Below are positions 55,108 through 63,943 of a DNA stretch of 64,000 nt, piece by piece; position 1 is the stretch's first letter, and every line of letters starts with the position of its first letter. The notes under the pieces are model-generated. The model ran no database searches, was not told where the DNA came from, and saw nothing but the letters and a program-made list of their open reading frames with translations. The stretch lies in NCBI GenBank assembly GCA_938023035.1, contig CALIDI010000007.1, positions 39,933 to 103,932 on the forward strand, written 5' to 3'. The position numbers were made by a program, and so were the translations under genes. Source of the DNA: an uncultured Leptolyngbyaceae cyanobacterium (GTDB lineage Bacteria > Cyanobacteriota > Cyanobacteriia > Leptolyngbyales > Leptolyngbyaceae).

Positions 55108-56535
55108 ATGACAAGCTCAGAGATCGGGATAGGCGACGAGTCAGGCGTTAAAAATCATGGCTTGCTCTATGGGTTAGAGGATCAACCACCAGTACTGGAG
55201 GCTATTCTAGTCGCCTTGCAGCATGTTTTAGCAATCTTTGTCGGGATTATTACCCCTCCTCTAATTATTTGCAACGCGCTCGGGGCTTCCCCTGAAGATA
55301 CGCGCTACATCGTCAGTATGTCTCTTTTTATATCTGGGGTGACTACATTCATTCAGGCTAAGCGAATTGGCCCGATTGGCTCTGGTTTGCTGAGTATCCA
55401 GGGAACCAGCTTTTCTTTCGTGGGGCCAATTCTGTCTACGGGGATAGCTATCACCAAGGGAGGGGGTACGACTCAACAGGCCTTTGCCTTGATTTTTGGG
55501 CTGTGTTTCTTTGGTGCATTCATTGAAATCTTTTTGAGCCGCTTTTTGCATCTAGCTAGCAAAGTTATCACGCCCCTTGTGACTGGCACTATTGTAATGA
55601 TCATCGGTCTGACGCTGATTAAGGTTGGTGTAATTAGCATGGGTGGGGGGGTACCTGCGCAGAAGGCGGGGACGTTTGGATCCATGCAGAATCTGGGAGT
55701 TGCCCTGATGGTGTTGCTAATCATCATCATTCTCAACTGTAGTCGCAATGCCTATGTGCGAATGGCCTCTGTGGTGGTGGGTCTAGTGATTGGTTACATT
55801 GTGGCTAGTTTCCTGGGTATGGTGAATTTTAGCAATCTTCAAAATTTGCCTTTGTTTTCTTTGCCAATTCCCTTCCGCTATGGCATGGGGTTTGACTTTG
55901 GTGCCTTTATCCCGTTTGCATTGCTTTATCTGATTACGACTATCGAGTCGATTGGTGACTTGACGGCCACTTCGGCGGTTTCGGGGGAGCCTGTGCAGGG
56001 TGCGACCTACATGCGGCGTATTAAGGGTGGAGTTCTTGGAGATGGTGTGAATTCTCTCATTGCAGCGGTTTTTAACACCTTTCCCAACACAACGTTTAGT
56101 CAGAATAATGGTGTGATTCAGATTACGGGTGTGGGTAGTCGGTTTGTTGGGTTCTTCATTGCTGGAATTCTGGTTTTGTTGGGTCTTTTCCCAATTGTGG
56201 CGGGAGTTTTCCAGACATTACCCCAGCCTGTGTTGGGTGGAGCGACTATCATCATGTTTGGCTCGATTGTGTTTGCTGGGTTGAACATTTTGGCCAAGAC
56301 TGATTTGGATCGGCGAGCATTGATTATTATTGGCACCTCCCTAGCGATTGGTTTAGGTGTTACCTATACGCCCGATATTGTGGATCAGCTGCCGCCAGCA
56401 TTGAAGAGTGTGTTTTCTTCTGGTATTTCGGCAGGTGGTCTGACGGCGATTTTGTTGAATCTTCTGATTCCTAGGGAAGTGGATGAACCAGCGGTGGTTA
56501 CTGATATGGATGAAGTCGATCAGCCGGTTGCCTAA
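55108..56535 (+). CDS. nucleobase permease, NCS2 (xanthine/uracil) family
   Basis: 475 residues from the ATG at 55108; a TTG six bases upstream is the alternative. It has about 14 hydrophobic segments. NCS2 hallmarks are LQHVLAIFVGIITPPLI in helix 1, GTSFSFVGPI, ITTIESIGDLTATS with the substrate-binding glutamate, and FNTFPNTTFSQNNGVIQITG. Members import xanthine, uric acid or uracil with protons or sodium through the inner membrane. The exact substrate is not clear, though the QNNGVI signature fits the xanthine/urate branch. A terminator follows at 56577. Confidence 0.93.
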   Translation: MTSSEIGIGDESGVKNHGLLYGLEDQPPVLEAILVALQHVLAIFVGIITPPLIICNALGASPEDTRYIVSMSLFISGVTTFIQAKRIGPIGSGLLSIQGTSFSFVGPILSTGIAITKGGGTTQQAFALIFGLCFFGAFIEIFLSRFLHLASKVITPLVTGTIVMIIGLTLIKVGVISMGGGVPAQKAGTFGSMQNLGVALMVLLIIIILNCSRNAYVRMASVVVGLVIGYIVASFLGMVNFSNLQNLPLFSLPIPFRYGMGFDFGAFIPFALLYLITTIESIGDLTATSAVSGEPVQGATYMRRIKGGVLGDGVNSLIAAVFNTFPNTTFSQNNGVIQITGVGSRFVGFFIAGILVLLGLFPIVAGVFQTLPQPVLGGATIIMFGSIVFAGLNILAKTDLDRRALIIIGTSLAIGLGVTYTPDIVDQLPPALKSVFSSGISAGGLTAILLNLLIPREVDEPAVVTDMDEVDQPVA

Positions 56536-56576
56536 GGCGTATTGCAAAGCTGACGAATGCATGTGTGTTTGACGAC

Positions 56577-56614
56577 ATCCCTGAAGCCTTAAGGGTTTCA
56601 GGGGTTTTGCTTTG
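56577..56614 (+). terminator. terminator after nucleobase permease
   Basis: CCCTGAAGCC and GGGTTTCAGGG pair with one bulge around a TTAA loop. GTTTTGCTTT follows on the plus strand, 42 bases after the permease stop. Confidence 0.7.
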
Positions 56615-56686
56615 ATTTGGGTTAGGAACTTGTGGCCTAGGCATTGTGGATGCCTTCTGAGAAGCCTGATGCAGAGAGAGTTGTTC

Positions 56687-56742
56687 GGCATTGCTGAACA
56701 AAGGGATGAATTGGGTGATTCCTCTCTAGGTTCAGTAACGTC
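56687..56742 (+). mobile_element. short MITE-like element
   Basis: Begins GGCATTGCTGAA and has GGGATGAA at the same spacing as the ends of the element at 11554-11633. The rest matches, inverted, 11326-11363. It ends in a degenerate inverted copy (TTCAGTAACGTC). It sits between the permease terminator and ycf46. Confidence 0.5.
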
Positions 56743-56821
56743 ATTTTTTGACTTGACGGAATACAGGAGTTTGCTGGTGAAGAAATGGGCATAGTAAATG
56801 TGTCACCTCATGACCCGTTCC

Positions 56822-58384
56822 ATGTCTTTTTCTACCAGTGTTCATGCTTTGCAAACCCTGTTGCTTTCTTTCCATCCGGTCATTGTGATGGAAACGGTGG
56901 AGGAAGAGCGGGTTTATAGCCTCCTCCAGGCGGCTACCCAGGAAATGAAAATGGCGCTGTTTGAGTGGAGTATTACCCTGGGGCTGATGCGATCGCGGGG
57001 AGCAAATCATCGCTGGGTCGATGAGTGTGCCCCTGCTGGCAGTCAAAAACCACCGGCCTATGAAAATACCACAGACCCCCTGGAAATGCTGGAATATATC
57101 CAGGAGATGCCGCAGAAGGGGGTGTACTGGCTGAAGGATTTTGCTAAACACCTGAGTGACCCGATAGTCGTGCGGAAGGTGCGGGAGGTGACCCAAATGT
57201 TTTCTCGCAGCACCTGCGCTCTGGTAATGACCGGTGATGTAGTGACCCTACCAAGAGAACTTGCCCACGATGCGGTTTACTTTGACCTTAAACTGCCAGG
57301 TCGCGATGAGCTGCACCAGACATTTATGGAGGTAGCGCGAACCCTGAATGTGAAAAATCGCATTCCGGTTGAATTGCAGAGTCAGGATATTCAGACGCTG
57401 GTGCAGGCGCTGAGTGGTATGACTCTGAAACAGGCTCGTCAGGTAATTGCCTATGCGGCGCTGGTAGATGGGAAGCTGACACCCGATGACGTAGATCGGA
57501 TTTTAGAACGTAAGGCTCAGGTGATTCGGGAGAGTGGTGTGCTGGAGTATTTGCCCCCCACCCCTGGGAATGCCCTGCAATGGGGTGGATTTACCGGCTT
57601 AAAACACTGGCTGTTGCGAGCACAGGTGGGGTTTACGCCCCAGGCGAGAGCCTTGAATCTGCGACCACCCCGTGGGATTTTGATTGTCGGCATTCAGGGC
57701 TGCGGTAAGTCGTTGGCAGCGCGGGCGATCGCCCAGGAGTGGAAGCTACCGTTGCTAAAGCTGGATGCCAGCCGCATTTACGATAAGTATGTAGGCGAGT
57801 CAGAAAAGAATTTTCAACGGGCAATTACGATGGCTGAGTCGATGGCTCCCAATGTGCTGTGGCTGGATGAAATTGAGAAAATTCTCAGTGGCAGTGACAA
57901 TGGCGACTCTGATGGTGGCTTGAGTCGGCGGTTGTTTGGCTATTTTCTCACCTGGATGCAAGAAAAATCTCAGGATGTGTTTGTAGTGGCAACGGCTAAT
58001 AATATTTTTCAGTTACCACCAGAGTTACTACGCAAAGGCCGTTTTGACGAAATTTTCTATGTGGATTTGCCCGACCCTCAGGAGCGCGAAACCATTTTGA
58101 AGATTCACCTGCTCAAGCGGAAACAGGCCCCGGAGCAGTTTGATATCCCTGCTCTGGTACAAGCGACGGATGGCTTTAGTGGTGCGGAGATTGAGCAGGT
58201 GGTGATTGCGGCACTTTACCATGCCCTGTATCTAAATCAGGCGCTGGATAACCGTTTGCTAATCGCTGAAATTAAGCGCACCATTCCCCTCTCGATTTCT
58301 CGCCGGGAAGATTTAGAGCAACTACGGGCGATCGCCCGTGACCGCTTTGTAAGCGCGAAAGATGTGCCGAGTTCCCAGTGTTAA
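56822..58384 (+). CDS. ycf46: AAA+ ATPase Ycf46
   Basis: About 520 residues. The N-terminal half (LLSFHPVIVMETVEEERVY ... YWLKDFAKHL ... RSTCALVMTGDVVTLP) and the AAA+ half match the Ycf46 family of cyanobacteria and red algal plastids. Walker A is GIQGCGKSLAA, Walker B NVLWLDEIEK, and the second region of homology includes ATANNIFQLPPELLRKGRFDE. In Synechocystis a Ycf46 homologue affects carbon dioxide use and photosynthesis; the mechanism is unclear. The start is uncertain: ATG at 56822, 56810 or further upstream, none with a clear ribosome binding site. Confidence 0.9.
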   Translation: MSFSTSVHALQTLLLSFHPVIVMETVEEERVYSLLQAATQEMKMALFEWSITLGLMRSRGANHRWVDECAPAGSQKPPAYENTTDPLEMLEYIQEMPQKGVYWLKDFAKHLSDPIVVRKVREVTQMFSRSTCALVMTGDVVTLPRELAHDAVYFDLKLPGRDELHQTFMEVARTLNVKNRIPVELQSQDIQTLVQALSGMTLKQARQVIAYAALVDGKLTPDDVDRILERKAQVIRESGVLEYLPPTPGNALQWGGFTGLKHWLLRAQVGFTPQARALNLRPPRGILIVGIQGCGKSLAARAIAQEWKLPLLKLDASRIYDKYVGESEKNFQRAITMAESMAPNVLWLDEIEKILSGSDNGDSDGGLSRRLFGYFLTWMQEKSQDVFVVATANNIFQLPPELLRKGRFDEIFYVDLPDPQERETILKIHLLKRKQAPEQFDIPALVQATDGFSGAEIEQVVIAALYHALYLNQALDNRLLIAEIKRTIPLSISRREDLEQLRAIARDRFVSAKDVPSSQC

Positions 58385-58482
58385 AACCCTGGATTGTGAC
58401 TACCCAGCTTACTTACCCTGCGGGAAGCAAGCGATACCGCAAATCTCCTCCGCAGTTTGGGAGCGGCACTTGAATCTAGCCC

Positions 58483-58508
58483 CCCTTCTCCCCTATTTGG
58501 GAGAAGGG
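58483..58508. terminator. 10-base-pair hairpin between convergent genes
   Basis: CCCTTCTCCC pairs perfectly with GGGAGAAGGG across CTATTT. It is followed by GGGGGATGGGGG, as in the dispersed repeat family. No T tract is present, so it is probably a repeat-derived stem that could act on both ycf46 and the M16 operon. Confidence 0.45.
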
Positions 58509-58557
58509 CTGGGGGATGGGGGCCATTCGGCACTGAGAGAATCACCTAATCAAGGAC

Positions 58558-60075
58558 CTAACCCTTACTGGGTTGAGGAATCGTCACATCGATCGCCGTG
58601 ACCTGTTGCCCTAATTGGCTCAAGGGTGGTTGAATCTCAGCCTGGTTACCCACCACCAATGTGACGAGATTTTCGGGTTTGAGGTAAGTTTGGGCTACCC
58701 GTTGCACATCGGCGATAGTAGTAGCTTCGACTCCCTGGCGATAGCGAAAGATAAAGTCTTCTGGGTAGTTGTAGTAGGCGTAGCGCAATAGGCGGTTGAG
58801 CGTTTGGGCTGGATCCTGAAAGTTAAAGATAAAAGAGTTGAGCACAATATCTTTGGCGTATTGCAGTTCTTCTGGGGCGATCGCCTGCTGGCGAATCCGC
58901 TCAATTTCTGAAAGGGTACTTTGAATGAAGGGAACCGTTGCCTCCGATCGGGTCTGACCTCCGGCAATAAACACCCCTGGATAATCAGGCTGAGCACTCC
59001 AAAAGGCATAGACGGAGTAGGCTAACCCCTGGCGAGTGCGAATTTCGTTAAACAGTCTACCGCCAAAACCATTCAACACCTCATTCATTACCGATAGGGC
59101 AGGATGATCAGGGCTATTCTCAAGGCCGCCCAAGTGTCCGACCAAGATAGTACTTTGAGTGAGTTGGGGCTGATTCACCACAAAAATCCCCCCCCTTTTA
59201 GCCTGAGTGACTTGGGGTAAGGGTGGTTGGGGCTGGTTTGCCGGTTGCCAATTACCAAACTGGGTTTCTATTAATTGGCGCATAGTGGCCGTATCGAAAT
59301 CGCCCACAATGCCAAGGAGTGTATTTTCGGGATGAAAATAGCGCTGGTGAAACTTGACCAAATCTGCCCGGCTGATATTATCCAATGTGGCATACTCCAC
59401 TGTGCGGGCATAGGGACTGGCCTCCCCATAGATCAATTTGCGAAATTCTCGATTGGCAATGCTGCTAGGGTCGTCATTGCGGCGCGCGATCGTTCCCTTG
59501 ATTTGAGTTTTAGCCAACACCACCTGATCCGCCGCAAAGGCCGGCTGCTGCAACACCTCAGCAAATATGCCCAAAACCGTTTCCGCATCTTCGCTCAGGC
59601 TATTGAAACCCGCACTTCCAGTCGCTCGACTGATACTGGTTTCTACTGAGGCTGCCCGTTGCTCGAGCAGGGTATTGAGTTCACTGGCTGAGCGTTGCCG
59701 CGTTCCTCCAGAGCGCATCACTGTGCCTGTGAGTTGAGCTAACCCCACTTGGTCGCCCGGTTCTAGGCGATCGCCCGTGCGGATTAAGGCTGTACCACTC
59801 ACCAGAGGCAGCTCATGATCTTCAACCAGATACACCGTCAGACCATTCGCCAGTTGAAAGCGGGTGTAATCGGGTAATTTCACCTCTGGCAAGGGTGGAA
59901 AGGTCAATTCTGTATAGTGTTTGGGGGTATCGTTGGGGATCTTGCTGAGCGCAGGTAAGAGATAGACCAGCAAAGACAGGGCAATGGGAATGACCACCAT
60001 ACAGAAGACGATCACAGCGACCTTAATCAGTTGCTGCCGACGAGGATTCATGCGATTTTCTCTGGCTTGGTTCAT
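58558..60075 (-). CDS. M16 peptidase family protein, non-catalytic subunit
   Basis: 505 residues. A membrane anchor lies near the N-terminus (VAVIVFCMVVIPIALSLLVYLLP). The M16 fold follows, but the zinc motif HxxEH is absent; the corresponding stretch reads LAQLTGTVMRSGG. The C-terminal M16 half keeps the substrate-binding RY-type region (FIFRYRQGVEATTIADVQRVAQTYL). It lies 32 bases after the active M16 gene. Pairs of one active and one inactive chain form the proteolytic chamber in this family, as in mitochondrial processing peptidase. Confidence 0.88.
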   Translation of the reverse strand: MNQARENRMNPRRQQLIKVAVIVFCMVVIPIALSLLVYLLPALSKIPNDTPKHYTELTFPPLPEVKLPDYTRFQLANGLTVYLVEDHELPLVSGTALIRTGDRLEPGDQVGLAQLTGTVMRSGGTRQRSASELNTLLEQRAASVETSISRATGSAGFNSLSEDAETVLGIFAEVLQQPAFAADQVVLAKTQIKGTIARRNDDPSSIANREFRKLIYGEASPYARTVEYATLDNISRADLVKFHQRYFHPENTLLGIVGDFDTATMRQLIETQFGNWQPANQPQPPLPQVTQAKRGGIFVVNQPQLTQSTILVGHLGGLENSPDHPALSVMNEVLNGFGGRLFNEIRTRQGLAYSVYAFWSAQPDYPGVFIAGGQTRSEATVPFIQSTLSEIERIRQQAIAPEELQYAKDIVLNSFIFNFQDPAQTLNRLLRYAYYNYPEDFIFRYRQGVEATTIADVQRVAQTYLKPENLVTLVVGNQAEIQPPLSQLGQQVTAIDVTIPQPSKG

Positions 60076-60107
60076 ATCACTAAGTGCTGGGTAATCAATG
60101 CCGTTTC

Positions 60108-61664
60108 TTATTCCTGCGGTAGTAAGCGGCCAATTGTGCGATTGCTTGGCACGAAGGTGGCTTTAGCAACGCGCTGAATATCTGCCGCCGTCACTGCTTC
60201 AATCTGCTCGATCTCCTTAAACAAATTGCGCCAACTGCCGGTCTTAACCTCATACTCTAGCAAGGCTTGGGCCATCCCCATATTGGATTTGAGCGATTGC
60301 AGTAAACTGGCCCGCGCCTGGTTTTTGACGCGCTCTAGCTCTTGGGTCGAAACGGGTTCTGTTTTCAGCCGTTCAATTTCGGCATTGAGGGCCTGACCCA
60401 GTTCCTCGACGCTGCGACCCGGTGCGGTCAGCCCATAGAACAGAATGAGATTGGGATATTTGTTGCCAGGGAAACCGGTAAACCCCTGGGCCGTTAGGGC
60501 AACTTTTTGCTCTTCGACCAGTGATTTGTAGAGTCGAGAGGTGCGCCCATCGCTGAGAATGCTGGCGATCATGTCGTAGACCACATTGTCTGGATGGGTC
60601 ACGGCAGGGCGATGATACCCCTCCAGGTACCAGGGCTGCGATCGCAACTTTAGGGTCACCTCCCGGGGAGCGGCTTGGGGTGGCTCAATGGGGATATTCT
60701 CTTTTGGCGTGGGGCGGGCGCGATAACGACCAAAATAAATTTGGGCTAACCGCCGCACTTCTTGAGGATCCACATCCCCGACAATGGCCACCGTCAGCTT
60801 ACTAGGAATGTAGTGGCTATCGAAAAAATCTTGAATATCCTGACGGGTGAGATTGCGAATATCTTCGTCATAGCCGATAACCGGACGACGATAGGGATGA
60901 ACCTGAAACGCCTTGTCCAAGTAAGCCTCAATCAATTGCCCAATTGGGGAGTTATCTGTGCGCAGGCGGCGCTCTTCTAAAATCACCTGCTGCTCTTTAA
61001 AGAACTCGCGGAATACGGGATCGAGAAACCGCTCCGACTCTAAAGACATCCAGAGTTCTAGTTTATTTGATGGGAAACTGTAGAAATAGCGAGTTGCTTC
61101 GGCGGAGGTATTAGCATTGAGGCCCACTCCACCCGCCTGCTCCACAATGCGACCAAATTCATTTTGGCGCACTAGGGCCATTGCTTCCGTTTCGAGTTGG
61201 GTCAATCGGGCGGACAGTTTTTCGGCCTCAGCAGTTTGCCCCTTTGCTTGAGCCGTTTTGATTTGTTCTGCTAGCGCATCTAGCTGATTCAGTAGCACTT
61301 TTTCTTTGGCAAAATTGATCGTGCCAATCTGACTCGTGCCCTTAAAGGCCATGTGCTCTAAAAAGTGAGCCACTCCTGTTTTACCCTCGGGTTCATCCAC
61401 TCCGCCGACATCGGCGTAAGTTAAAAAAGAAACCACTGGGGCTTCGTGGCGTTCTAGCACGATAAATTTCATGCCATTTTCCAGCCGAAACTCTGTCACC
61501 CGCTGAATCACCCGATCCAGATAGGGCTGAATTGACTGACCCTGGGTCGAAGCCGGGGCCATTGTCGTTTCTGTAAGAGCTGCAGCGGGCCACGATACGC
61601 CGCCCCAACTCAAGAGAAAGATGAGAAAGAATGCAACGAAATGATAAAAAGAACGCGATCGCAT
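60108..61664 (-). CDS. M16 peptidase family protein, catalytic subunit
   Basis: 518 residues from the ATG at 61664 (a TTG at 61676 also opens the frame). A signal peptide or anchor (FVAFFLIFLLSWGGVSWPAAALT) is followed by an N-terminal M16 domain with the complete inverted zinc motif HFLEH (GVAHFLEHMAFKGT). The distal glutamate lies in WMSLESERFLDPVF. The C-terminal domain has EGYHRPAVTHPDNVVYDMIASIL. It probably degrades peptides in the periplasm together with the inactive partner encoded just downstream. Confidence 0.92.
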   Translation of the reverse strand: MRSRSFYHFVAFFLIFLLSWGGVSWPAAALTETTMAPASTQGQSIQPYLDRVIQRVTEFRLENGMKFIVLERHEAPVVSFLTYADVGGVDEPEGKTGVAHFLEHMAFKGTSQIGTINFAKEKVLLNQLDALAEQIKTAQAKGQTAEAEKLSARLTQLETEAMALVRQNEFGRIVEQAGGVGLNANTSAEATRYFYSFPSNKLELWMSLESERFLDPVFREFFKEQQVILEERRLRTDNSPIGQLIEAYLDKAFQVHPYRRPVIGYDEDIRNLTRQDIQDFFDSHYIPSKLTVAIVGDVDPQEVRRLAQIYFGRYRARPTPKENIPIEPPQAAPREVTLKLRSQPWYLEGYHRPAVTHPDNVVYDMIASILSDGRTSRLYKSLVEEQKVALTAQGFTGFPGNKYPNLILFYGLTAPGRSVEELGQALNAEIERLKTEPVSTQELERVKNQARASLLQSLKSNMGMAQALLEYEVKTGSWRNLFKEIEQIEAVTAADIQRVAKATFVPSNRTIGRLLPQE

Positions 61665-61876
61665 AGGCAAATCCAAGCGGCTGATCCCCAGGATACTCTG
61701 GCCCTGCCAGAATGACCATTACTGGAAGAAAGCCCAGGTTTCTATCGGTCTCTATCGGGAGGGAGCAAAACCCCGAACACCCACAACGTCTCATAGTAAT
61801 GGGAATAAGCGACTGGAAACCCTACGAATGGTCACCCCATCCACTAGAATTTGGCTCAACTTGACTCGCCCTAGAA

Positions 61877-61895
61877 GCTGGATTCAAAATCCAGC
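61877..61895. repeat. perfect short hairpin
   Basis: GCTGGATT-CAA-AATCCAGC, an 8-base-pair stem with a three-base loop, just past the 3' end of the small membrane protein gene (minus). No T tract follows. Confidence 0.5.
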
Positions 61896-61945
61896 CTACC
61901 AGCGAACATTCTCAGAGGTTTGCATCTGGCCTTCTGCGTAGCAGA

Positions 61946-62221
61946 CTAGCTTTGGTGTCGATGGGATGCAAACACATCGAACATCGCTCCGACCAGGCTG
62001 CTGGCCAGGCCAATCACTATCGTTCCTTCGAGTACACTACCGTTACCAAAGACAGCCAGAAACGTCAGGATATGCTCAAGACCAAGCTGGCCGATGGGTG
62101 ACAACCAGGGAATTTGTGCTAGGAGAAGCGAGCTAAGGATAACAGCTCCAATCAGCAGTGTTGGCATCGCAAAGCTGAAAGTGCCGGTTAGTAGCAGCGA
62201 TCGCAGGTAGGTTGATGACAT
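61946..62221 (-). CDS. small membrane protein
   Basis: 91 residues. It is largely hydrophobic with two or three membrane segments (FAMPTLLIGAVILSSLLLA; HILTFLAVFGNGSVL; TIVIGLASSLVGAMFDVFA) and a polar end (SHRHQS). I do not recognise a named family, but the composition and ATG start at 62221 support a real protein. It lies upstream of the M16 operon on the same strand, 282 bases away. Confidence 0.6.
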   Translation of the reverse strand: MSSTYLRSLLLTGTFSFAMPTLLIGAVILSSLLLAQIPWLSPIGQLGLEHILTFLAVFGNGSVLEGTIVIGLASSLVGAMFDVFASHRHQS

Positions 62222-62606
62222 GAAGAGTAGCAGTAGAACCTAGCGAGTGAACAATTCCACCATAGGGGCGATCGCCAGGGTTAGACAGATCTGACAGAAA
62301 TCTTAAATCTGCTCTCAGAATCCTTCGTGAAAGGCGGTCAAGCCTTCTCAGTTTGGTCACTCTCCTGCTGTCAAACCCTTTCAGCTTTTCCCTGAGACCT
62401 AATCTTTCATACTGGGGATACATCCACCCCGGGGATACATCCCGGCTAGTCAAAGTATCACTACATTGGAAGCAAATAGACACATGGAGCCATCGCTGCC
62501 CGATTGAGGACGGGGAGCGTCTCTGGTTGGGCGCGCTGCCCCCACGCTCCCTATATCCCGAATAGACTCAGTAGCCTAGCGATAGCTCCAGGATACATGA
62601 CAGTTT

Positions 62607-62727
62607 TGCCCTCACCCTAAACCCCTCTCCCAATTTTGGCGAGGGACTTTGAGATGGCTTGGCGCCCCTTCTCCCAGGTTGGGGAAAAGCTGGGGGATGA
62701 GGGCCTGCAAAGGTGACATGCTCTCTA
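62607..62727. repeat. dispersed intergenic repeat, copy C
   Basis: Begins GCCCTCACCCTAAACCCCTC. It carries GAGGGACTTTGAGATGG, CCCCTTCTCCCAGGTTGGGG, GGGGGATGAGGGCCTGC and AAAGGTGACATGCTCT, like copies A and B. It occupies much of the 550-base gap before the DUF4174 gene; nothing else was seen in that gap. Confidence 0.8.
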
Positions 62728-62777
62728 GCTAAATGCAGAAAAACAAGCCAACCGATAGGATATGGGTGTTCTTGCCC

Positions 62778-63365
62778 ATGAAAGCCATGCAAAGAATTTT
62801 AATCGCCGGAGCTTTGTTATCCCTACTGCCGTTGGGGTTGATGCTAGGGGCTAATGCCCAGCCTCAGAAACTTCAAGCTCAAAGCCTGGGAAGTGGTTCC
62901 GTCGATTACCTTACTGGAGGGGTGCCGCAGATGGCAAAGCCAGTAGATACAGCGGTTAAGATGGCATCCACTGTGCCGACTCCGGCGATCGCCTTCCGCC
63001 TAAGTGACTACCAGTGGCGCTATCGGCCTGTTTTGGTCTTTGCCCCCTCTGAGCAAACTCCGGCCTACCGCCAACAACTGCAACAGTGGCAAGCCCAAAT
63101 TCAAGAGATTCGCGATCGCGATATGCGACTGATTGAAGTCTTCAGTTCTGGAGAAAGCCGAGCCAGTGGGCAACCCATCACAGCCGCTGCGGCAAACCAA
63201 TTGCGCCGCCAGTTGGGTGTCGCCCCAGAACGGTTTACGGTGATCTTAGTTGGCAAGGATGGAACGGAGAAACAACGAGCGTCGCACCCGGTGCATTTAA
63301 CCACCCTGTTTCGCACCATCGATGCTATGCCCATGCGTCAGCGAGAAATGCAAAGAAGGCGATAG
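62778..63365 (+). CDS. secreted DUF4174 protein
   Basis: 195 residues from the ATG at 62778, which starts a signal peptide (MQRILIAGALLSLLPLGLMLGANAQ after three residues). A linker leads to a DUF4174 domain (LSDYQWRYRPVLVFAPSEQT ... IRDRDMRLIEVFSSGES ... FTVILVGKDGTEKQRASHPVHLTTLFRTIDAMPMRQREM). The domain has a thioredoxin-like layout but no CxxC. It is found in secreted bacterial proteins of unknown role. An upstream in-frame ATG at 62733 is less likely. Confidence 0.85.
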   Translation: MKAMQRILIAGALLSLLPLGLMLGANAQPQKLQAQSLGSGSVDYLTGGVPQMAKPVDTAVKMASTVPTPAIAFRLSDYQWRYRPVLVFAPSEQTPAYRQQLQQWQAQIQEIRDRDMRLIEVFSSGESRASGQPITAAAANQLRRQLGVAPERFTVILVGKDGTEKQRASHPVHLTTLFRTIDAMPMRQREMQRRR

Positions 63366-63475
63366 GTCATCCTGGGTTGATGGCCTTAAGAAGACGTTTG
63401 AACCGTATCCGGCGGTCAAAACTGCGACAACATGAGACGTCAAGGGTACCGGGGGATAGGCGCTCAAGACATCCT

Positions 63476-63868
63476 TTAACCGTTTAAAACAGCCTTTGCC
63501 TTTTGCAAAAAGTCCTTTCGATCTTCTAAGCCATTGGTGCCCCCGTTAATTCTCCGCGTGATCGCAACCACATCATCTTGATCGGCGAGGGGGTTTAAGT
63601 TGCGATCGTGCCAAAACCAGCCTGCGACTAAAACGCAGTAGGGCAGTTGCTCAAGCTGGGTAGGGTTGGCCACAAAATCCTCCCCGATTGCCTGGGAGAA
63701 TTGCCGATAATTGGCCCGCCCCGTTAATTGAATTAACCCCCGGCCTTTGAACCGTTTGCCATCTCCGGGTTCTGTATTACCTAAGTCCTCATGATTTTCA
63801 TAAGCTTCCCCAGAGGCGTATTCTGCCATTGCCCGAAACTGATCCGACCAGAAGTGTTTAAAGATAGC
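63476..63868 (-). pseudogene. truncated GH19 chitinase-like gene
   Basis: The C-terminal part of a family 19 glycoside hydrolase: AEYASGEAYENHEDLGNTEP, GDGKRFKGRGLIQLTGRANY, the later LPYCVLVAGWFWHDRNLNPLAD and VAITRRINGGTNGLEDR. Full-length GH19 enzymes have another 80 or more residues in front, including the helix with the first catalytic glutamate (HES-type motif). Here that position reads FKHFWSDQF, with a stop just before it. It looks like a 5' deletion. The best remaining start (ATG at 63829) would give a protein without the catalytic acid. Confidence 0.65.
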
Positions 63869-63876
63869 TCAACATA

Positions 63877-63912
63877 CAAAAAATGAGGGCAGAACATTGT
63901 ATTCTAGCCCCC
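63877..63912 (-). terminator. rho-independent terminator, minus strand
   Basis: GGGC-AGAA and TTCT-A-GCCC pair with one bulge. The minus strand then runs into six T residues. It lies about 30 bases past the stop of the partial gene at the window edge. Confidence 0.6.
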
Positions 63913-63943
63913 AATAAACAAAATAATGTTTAAGCTGCTACTG

